12,884 nt of DNA from an uncultured Sphingorhabdus sp. Its GTDB lineage: Bacteria > Pseudomonadota > Alphaproteobacteria > Sphingomonadales > Sphingomonadaceae. The translations under genes were made by a program, and so were the position numbers. The notes beneath the pieces are model-generated. The model made no database searches. It was not told where the DNA came from and was given only the letters and a program-made list of their open reading frames with translations. Below, in pieces: positions 8,143 through 12,884 of this stretch. The DNA lies in the NCBI GenBank assembly GCA_937873665.1, contig CALMYW010000485.1:1-12884 (forward strand), given 5' to 3'. Position 1 is the first letter of the stretch. Every line of letters begins with the position of its first letter.

Positions 8143-9966
8143 GTGGAACGAACAACCATACTCAGTTGCTTCACGCCGCCCGAAGGGTTCGAGGGCAATT
8201 TCGGCTGGGTTTGCGGCTTCACCGCGAATGCAACAGTCTTGGAGGAAATGGCCGATCGGTTCACCTCCGGCGTGCGGCGGCCGCGTCCGTCACTCGCCGC
8301 CTTTTTGCATCCCACATCTTTCCACTATCCGGTCCTGCGCGGTGTCTCAGTTCCCTTCAGGCGCTCGAGTGCCGACTGGTCATTCAACCTGCTTCACGCA
8401 AAGGTGGCCCTGCTCCATTTTGTGGGTCCGCATGGCTCTCGGCTGCGCCTGGTCGTTTCTACCGGGAATTGGACCTACGATCCGATGTCGACCAGCCTCG
8501 ACCTGTTCTGGATCGTCGAATGGGATGAAGCTACTCCCGATCGCCAAGCTGCCTCTGACATCAGAGCCGCAGCGGCGATGTTTGTATGGCTTAGGCAGCT
8601 GTTTGATACCTCGGTCCTCGAGGCCGATTGGGGCCATGGAACTCCTGAAAACGGACTGCGACGGGCTGTCGAACTCCTTCCCGCTAAACGCCTCCCTCCC
8701 AGCCGCTTTTTAGACTCGCGCAAGGGTTCGTTGCAGGAGCAAGTTTTGCAGGGGCTCGCCCAAGCGCCACACAAGCGCAACCGCGTACTCATGGGATCGG
8801 GCTATTTCGAAACTGGAGAGCATGCCGATAGCGGAGTGCTGTCCGAGTTTGTTCGACAGCTCTCGGAGCGCGGATTTGCCACCGCTAGACCGCGCGTCGA
8901 CGTCATATTGAACCACGACGCCTGTCAGGGGCTCGCCGCGCAGCGTCCGGAATTGGAGAAGCTTGAGTGGCAGTTCAGGCGCCCGTTCAGTCGCGACCTG
9001 CCGGGAGCTAAACTCCACGCTAAGTTCATTTTTAGCGCGGGAGGGTCCCAGAACTGCTCAAATCCCTGGTGCTACATCGGATCGGGAAATCTTAGTCGCA
9101 TTGGGTTCACGCGCAGCGTCCGGAACGGCGGAAATCTGGAAGCAGGTGTCCTCTTCTTTCCTGAGGAACATTTGACGTGGCACGGGGATGACAAGGCCGC
9201 ATTGTCTCGCCGATTGCCGATCGATTTGAACAGCACTGTGGCGGTCACCGAGCTTTCAGACGGCGATCCCTATGAGGCGCCAGCACCTGCCATCACTCCC
9301 CCACCGGTTAGTTATCTCGTGTGGCGCGATGCCACTTTACAGCTGCCCGATGGGGCGCCGAGCGACATCGCCGTTACCGTTCGCATGGGGAGCGAATGGC
9401 TTCCCCTGCCTCTCGCGATGCCTGAACCTCTCGTAACGGCAGTGCTTGGCCCTTCGGGTGCAGAGGTGCCGATCCTCACCAACGGAGGCTTCATTCTTCC
9501 TCCCCCGGCGCCGAAACGATTGGACGATGTCCTGCACGAGCTCGCGATGTTCCCGCAAGCAATGCCCAGTGAACGCGATGGTGACTTCGCGCGCGACGAC
9601 GCGGGTAATGAGGACTCTCCCAGTCCTGATAAGGCAGCGGCCGACTACCCGCTAAGGTGGGCCATGAGGCTGGTCGTTAAGCTCACCGAATATCAAGGCG
9701 TGCGAACTCCTGCTGAGTGGGAGCGATGGGCCAACCGGCTGGATGAGCTCCTCGAAGCGGTGACCGAACCTGAAAGCGAAATGATCGCTGCCCTGCGTCT
9801 GTGCGGCATTGACCCCCTTTCCGCGCTGCTTGAGCCCATGTTCCAGCCGGCCGACCTGTCCGCAGAGCAGCGAAACCGGCTCATCCCGGTCATCGCGCGA
9901 ATCCGCAAGCTCTGGGAGCTGGATCAATGCGCATCGCTCGTACCGGGCAAAGGCGGAGCTAAATGA
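8143..9966 (+). CDS. PLD-superfamily phosphodiesterase, Tdp1-like (HKN x2)
   Basis: Predicted phosphodiesterase acting on DNA, 607 residues. Two half-sites are visible: H85-A-K87 in NLLHAKVALLHF with N109 in VVSTGNWTYDP, and H292-A-K294 in AKLHAKFIFS with N316 in YIGSGNLSRIGF. In both, H to N is exactly 24 residues. The absence of D in the usual HxK(x4)D place, and the trailing NGGNLEAGVLFFPEE (E333), resemble tyrosyl-DNA phosphodiesterase 1 (HKN motifs and its 'ELGVLF' segment) more than ordinary HKD nucleases. Residues about 345-470 look beta-rich, 476-500 form an acidic low-complexity linker, and 505-607 look helical, possibly a partner-binding tail. It starts at GTG directly after the previous TGA, with GGCGGA 7 bases upstream, and ends in an ATGA overlap with the SNF2 gene. 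The alternative is a generic PLD nuclease as in SNF2-linked defence loci. Confidence 0.87.
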   Translation: MERTTILSCFTPPEGFEGNFGWVCGFTANATVLEEMADRFTSGVRRPRPSLAAFLHPTSFHYPVLRGVSVPFRRSSADWSFNLLHAKVALLHFVGPHGSRLRLVVSTGNWTYDPMSTSLDLFWIVEWDEATPDRQAASDIRAAAAMFVWLRQLFDTSVLEADWGHGTPENGLRRAVELLPAKRLPPSRFLDSRKGSLQEQVLQGLAQAPHKRNRVLMGSGYFETGEHADSGVLSEFVRQLSERGFATARPRVDVILNHDACQGLAAQRPELEKLEWQFRRPFSRDLPGAKLHAKFIFSAGGSQNCSNPWCYIGSGNLSRIGFTRSVRNGGNLEAGVLFFPEEHLTWHGDDKAALSRRLPIDLNSTVAVTELSDGDPYEAPAPAITPPPVSYLVWRDATLQLPDGAPSDIAVTVRMGSEWLPLPLAMPEPLVTAVLGPSGAEVPILTNGGFILPPPAPKRLDDVLHELAMFPQAMPSERDGDFARDDAGNEDSPSPDKAAADYPLRWAMRLVVKLTEYQGVRTPAEWERWANRLDELLEAVTEPESEMIAALRLCGIDPLSALLEPMFQPADLSAEQRNRLIPVIARIRKLWELDQCASLVPGKGGAK

Positions 9967-12533
9967 AGCTACAATGGACTGACGTTGCCGATCGCCTCGA
10001 GGAGACCGCCCTTGGTGATACCTTAGCCGATGGAACGAGACTGCAGGACGGTCAGCGCGCGGCGCTCCTGGCTATCTGCGAGCGACTGCGCGGTGGTCAA
10101 CGGGCGCTATTACTCGCCGACGAAGTGGGCATGGGCAAAACTCTCATCGCTGCTGCGCTGATCAAAGCTGTGCAACGCAGCGGCGGGCGAGCCGCGATCA
10201 TCATCCCGCCAGGCCTTGGAGCTCAGTGGCAGGCTGAGCTGAGACGATTTGACACAGCCGATCACACGTTATCTCCGCTGCGGTCCTATTGGGGCTTCAT
10301 TCAGGCATATGCCCGCGCAGAACACCTTTCAGATCGACAGCTTTTGCGCGAACGGCGTGAGCGAGAGTTAGCGGATCGGCGCCTGCAGCTGCAGCTGCCT
10401 TCCGGGACCTGGGCACAGGAGCCTCTGCTCTTGCTGTCGCACACCCTTGGCCGTCTCGTGCAAACGGAGGGTACTCAGACCGAGTATCAGGCGCTACTTG
10501 ACGCTATCTTGAAGGTGCACGCAGGGACGCGCGCTTATCGCCGCGATCCGGCCAAAGCAGCCTATCAGAACGTTGCTCGAGCAGCCGCTGAACGTATCCT
10601 CGCCGGGCTCTCCTCTCGCGAGCAGCGGCAGCTTTGCGAAGGCCTCACGCATCGAACGCCCGACCTTCGCAAGGCTATCTGCCTTGCCATGGGACGTGCT
10701 CTGGGCAAGTTTGATCTCATTGTCATTGACGAAGCGCACAAGACCCGCGGGACCGAGAGCTCCTTATCACGCGTGCTGGACACACTGGTTTGGAAGTCAG
10801 AAACTGCGTTTCACCTTGGCATGACGGCCACACCGGTTGAACTCGACCCTGATCAATGGACACACACGCTCGCTCGGTTGAGTGTTCGAAGTGAACATCT
10901 GACGGAAATGGCTGATGCGATCCAGCGGTACGATCGCGAGGTTCAGAACATTCAGGCTGACGAGGCCCTTACTTCGGATTTGGTCAACCGATATGCTGAA
11001 GCTTCTCGCATTTTACATTCTGCACTTGCGCCATGGGTGTTGCGGCGAGACAAGCGAGAGGATGACCTTCTCAAGCGCTTCGAAAAAGCCTGTGGCTCGC
11101 ATCGCGAGATTGTTCCGATTGAAGTGCCGATCTCGACTATGCCCCTCGCATGGCGACGGATTTTCCTAACCAGCGAAGCGCTCTCCCAATTGCACGAAGA
11201 GCGCCTGAGTCCTCAAGATCGGCGGATGCGGCTGTCGTTGCCCAGCGGTCGCTCTCTGCGGGATGAGGCTGAGGAAATGGCTCGATTGCAGGCATGCGAT
11301 GACGAGATGATGCAGGTAGATTCGCCAGGCGAGCCGATTGGTCCTTGGCAACGCCTTAGCCGCGAACTGCTTGGTGAGGAGGGCATCAGTCTGTTCGATC
11401 ACCCAGCGGTAATCCGTACTGCTGAGGAAATCGAGATCGCCGTACGCGCGGGGCACAAGGTTCTCGTATTTGGCAGGTTCATTAAACCGATGCGCGCGCT
11501 AACGTTCTTGCTCGACGCGCGTGAGATGGTTCGACGCCTTTGCGCCGAAGACAAGGTCGAAAACAGATGGCCTCAGGCTGGACTTGGCGAACTCGACAGT
11601 GAACGAGAGGCTGCGCTGAAGCAGGCGCTGCGCGACCCGGCCGTGAACACGCGCGGGCTCGATCGTGATGCGGTGGATAAGACCCTTCGCGAGCGTGCAA
11701 GTCGTTTTGAGACAGTGCGCCGAGCGAATCTCGAAGCAATGCGCCGCGAACTTGCCGACGACCCGGAAGCAGCCGACCTCAGAGAGTTCTGGTTAGCAGA
11801 CGGCGGAAGACGTGATGGCAATTCAGCGCTCCTAGCTGCGCTTGAAGACCAGCGTAGCTTCTCCGAGCGACATCAACCTTGGACCAAGGAAGCCTTGTTG
11901 GCGGCTTTTCGTTCCCTCGTTAGCGAAGTCACAAGTGGCGACCAGGCGGACGATTCTGACGCTGACTTGAAGGCGCGTCTCGATGAGCATCTGTTCGACT
12001 TCGCGGGCCGCGAGGGGCACTTCGCCCGTTTAATGTATGGCAATACGGCACCACAAACGCGGCGGCTCTTGCAGGCAGCATTCAATCGCGAAGGGAGCTG
12101 GCCGCAAGTTCTGGTGGCACAATCACTCGTGGGACGAGAAGGACTAAATCTCCATCAGTCGTGTCGAATGGTTGTGCTGCTTCACCTCGAGTGGAACCCG
12201 GCCCACGTCGAGCAGCAAATTGGCCGAATCGACCGCATCGACAGTAAGTGGGCGCGCGAGGCGGAGGCTTATTTGGGAACGGGGGACGTTTCGAACTCAC
12301 CCCCCAGGATTGTCGTTCGCCCGGTCATTGTCTCTGGCTCCTACGACGACCATCATTGGTCAGTGCTCAAGCGAAGATGGGATAGCATGAGAGCACAGCT
12401 TAACGGCGATATTATACCAGAAGCTAATGCTGATACGTCGGAACCAGAGCGACAGGCACTGTTTGACAAGATCAGAGCTGCAACGCCCACCTTCGCGCCA
12501 CCTCCACTGGCGTACCACCAAAGGAAAGTGTGA
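9963..12533 (+). CDS. SNF2/RapA-type DEAH-box ATPase (superfamily 2 translocase)
   Basis: Predicted ATP-driven DNA translocase or remodeller, 856 residues. Lobe 1 contains Walker A DEVGMGKT (53-60), Walker B DEAH (256-259) and motif III GMTATP (286-291). Lobe 2 begins near KVLVFGRFIKP (about 499 on) and contains motif V SLVGREGLNLHQ (721 on, G724) and motif VI QQIGRIDRID (751-760). The DEVG form of Walker A and the GRIDRID box are typical of RapA-like SNF2 ATPases, the group that includes DISARM DrmD. Roughly 200 residues separate the start of lobe 2 from motif V, far more than in compact SNF2 proteins, so a charged, mostly helical insertion (about 520-700) is present. No nuclease motif is visible, so the PLD protein probably supplies cleavage. 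The start ATG overlaps the PLD stop (ATGA) and follows GGCGGAG. This is the last convincing gene of the operon. Confidence 0.92.
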   Translation: MKLQWTDVADRLEETALGDTLADGTRLQDGQRAALLAICERLRGGQRALLLADEVGMGKTLIAAALIKAVQRSGGRAAIIIPPGLGAQWQAELRRFDTADHTLSPLRSYWGFIQAYARAEHLSDRQLLRERRERELADRRLQLQLPSGTWAQEPLLLLSHTLGRLVQTEGTQTEYQALLDAILKVHAGTRAYRRDPAKAAYQNVARAAAERILAGLSSREQRQLCEGLTHRTPDLRKAICLAMGRALGKFDLIVIDEAHKTRGTESSLSRVLDTLVWKSETAFHLGMTATPVELDPDQWTHTLARLSVRSEHLTEMADAIQRYDREVQNIQADEALTSDLVNRYAEASRILHSALAPWVLRRDKREDDLLKRFEKACGSHREIVPIEVPISTMPLAWRRIFLTSEALSQLHEERLSPQDRRMRLSLPSGRSLRDEAEEMARLQACDDEMMQVDSPGEPIGPWQRLSRELLGEEGISLFDHPAVIRTAEEIEIAVRAGHKVLVFGRFIKPMRALTFLLDAREMVRRLCAEDKVENRWPQAGLGELDSEREAALKQALRDPAVNTRGLDRDAVDKTLRERASRFETVRRANLEAMRRELADDPEAADLREFWLADGGRRDGNSALLAALEDQRSFSERHQPWTKEALLAAFRSLVSEVTSGDQADDSDADLKARLDEHLFDFAGREGHFARLMYGNTAPQTRRLLQAAFNREGSWPQVLVAQSLVGREGLNLHQSCRMVVLLHLEWNPAHVEQQIGRIDRIDSKWAREAEAYLGTGDVSNSPPRIVVRPVIVSGSYDDHHWSVLKRRWDSMRAQLNGDIIPEANADTSEPERQALFDKIRAATPTFAPPPLAYHQRKV

Positions 12534-12788
12534 GAATGCTGCTATCGCGATCAACCTCCTATGCCCGCTCTGCTTCAGCGTCTGGTAGCGGACCTTCGTC
12601 GACTTCGACGGGAGCCGCCAATGAAGACGCGACTCTATTGCTGACCACGTCCAATGTCCGGCGCTGGGGGAAGAGGATCGGTTCGGGCCCATTTTTGACG
12701 CTTGCACAGGCCCAAATGACATGGCTCAAACGCAGCCTGAAAACGGTTCGTCGGGTCCCTGAATCGCTTCATCGCAAGGTCCCATCTT
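12534..12788 (+). other. region downstream of the operon without a convincing gene
   Basis: I find no gene I would defend here. One frame is open from GTG 12530 to 12796 (88 codons), but its predicted peptide is serine- and arginine-rich and basic, overlaps the GGGGGTA repeats, and its GTG sits inside the SNF2 stop. A second frame, open from about 12625 to 12762, reads with a more protein-like composition (for example CPALGEEDRFGPIFDACTGP) but lacks a start and may be a worn coding remnant. A short palindrome CGTCGA-CT-TCGACG lies at about 12597-12610 but has no T-tract, so I do not call it a terminator. Confidence 0.5.
12583..12592 (-). repeat. 10-base inverted copy of the window's terminal sequence
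   Basis: TGGTAGCGGA here is the exact reverse complement of TCCGCTACCA at 12875-12884, the last ten bases of the tRNA-like 3' end. The match stops after ten bases. It could be a chance match, an integrase-related site or a scar of an older integration. Confidence 0.35.
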
Positions 12789-12819
12789 GGGGGTAGTGAA
12801 GGGGGTATTTCTGGGGGTA
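12789..12819 (+). repeat. three GGGGGTA direct repeats at 12-base spacing
   Basis: GGGGGTA begins at 12789, 12801 and 12813, giving three exact copies at a strict 12-base step, each followed by a variable five-base spacer. Repeated short G-rich sites of this kind next to a tRNA 3' end resemble the arm-type binding sites of P4-like tyrosine integrases, as I recall them. Here they lie just inside a tRNA-like sequence, which fits the arm of an attachment site. No integrase gene is in the window. Confidence 0.7.
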
Positions 12820-12858
12820 TCGATAAAATTATTACAATATATCAACTCGATATTTGGT
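12820..12858. other. AT-rich spacer of the presumed attachment region
   Basis: This stretch is strikingly AT-rich (for example AAAATTATTACAATATAT) against the GC-rich surroundings, and separates the GGGGGTA repeats from the tRNA-like end. AT-rich, bendable DNA between arm and core sites is usual in tyrosine-integrase attachment sites, where IHF or similar proteins bind. I do not see a clean IHF consensus. Confidence 0.5.
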
Positions 12859-12864
12859 AGTCAT

Positions 12865-12884
12865 GGATCCCTCCTCCGCTACCA
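12865..12884 (+). other. tRNA 3'-end-like sequence, probable attachment core (att)
   Basis: GGATCCCTCCTCCGCTACCA reads like the 3' half of a tRNA T-arm, the acceptor strand (CTCCGCT), discriminator A and encoded CCA. No D-arm, anticodon arm or matching 5' acceptor strand lies immediately upstream, so it cannot be a whole tRNA gene. It is what remains when an element integrates into a tRNA 3' end and duplicates it. Because the element-like DNA is to the left and the tRNA sense strand is +, this would be the distal (attR) copy, with the intact tRNA far to the left. The tRNA identity cannot be told from this piece. Confidence 0.55.

Noticed and set aside
3..12533. Classification as a DISARM system because of SNF2 plus PLD
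   Set aside because: The DUF1998 protein, the DISARM helicase and a methyltransferase are all absent from the window, and an AddAB-like pair is not part of DISARM.
12530..12796. 88-codon + strand frame as a small gene
   Set aside because: Its start is inside the SNF2 stop, its composition is random-looking and serine/arginine-rich, and it runs into the integrase-type repeats.
12789..12819. CRISPR array
   Set aside because: The repeats are only seven bases with five-base spacers, far too short for CRISPR.
12810..12884. A complete tRNA gene at the right edge
   Set aside because: Only the 3' arm and CCA are present; the upstream sequence is AT-rich and cannot form the D or anticodon arms.

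Overview
The window is GC-rich, densely coding bacterial DNA with every convincing gene on the + strand. The AddA/AddB-type pair, codon bias and base composition fit an alphaproteobacterium, possibly a sphingomonad-like one. That host guess is an inference from style; nothing here proves it. The content is accessory rather than housekeeping: a compact operon of nucleic-acid-processing enzymes headed by a WYL-type regulator, ending next to what looks like the attachment-site end of an integrated element.

Layout. (1) 3-995: a WYL-family transcription regulator whose start may overlap the stop of an unseen upstream gene. (2) 1054-3768: a 904-residue AddB/RexB-like protein with a degenerate helicase region and an intact RecB-type PD-(D/E)XK nuclease. 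(3) 3761-6973: a 1070-residue AddA/UvrD-type superfamily 1 helicase with its own C-terminal PD-(D/E)XK nuclease. (4) 6970-8142: a 390-residue protein I do not recognise. (5) 8143-9966: a 607-residue phospholipase-D-superfamily protein whose two active-site halves look Tdp1-like (H-x-K...N twice, with identical spacing). (6) 9963-12533: an 856-residue SNF2/RapA-type DEAH ATPase. (7) 12534-12884: no convincing gene; it holds three GGGGGTA repeats at exact 12-base steps, an AT-rich stretch, and a sequence resembling a tRNA 3' end that stops at CCA.

How the genes may work together. From the second gene on, stops and starts overlap or abut (8-base overlap, ATGA, TGA-GTG, ATGA), so five proteins are probably translated from one message in fixed proportion. 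A WYL regulator ahead of nucleases and helicases is a familiar arrangement in phage-defence loci. SNF2 plus PLD pairs occur in known defence systems (DISARM drmD/drmC is one), but I see no DUF1998 protein, no DISARM-type helicase and no methyltransferase here, and I know of no named system combining AddAB-like, unknown, Tdp1-like and SNF2 proteins. My reading is a candidate anti-phage or DNA-processing system carried at the right-hand end of an integrative element. The upstream part of the operon and the other element end lie outside the window.
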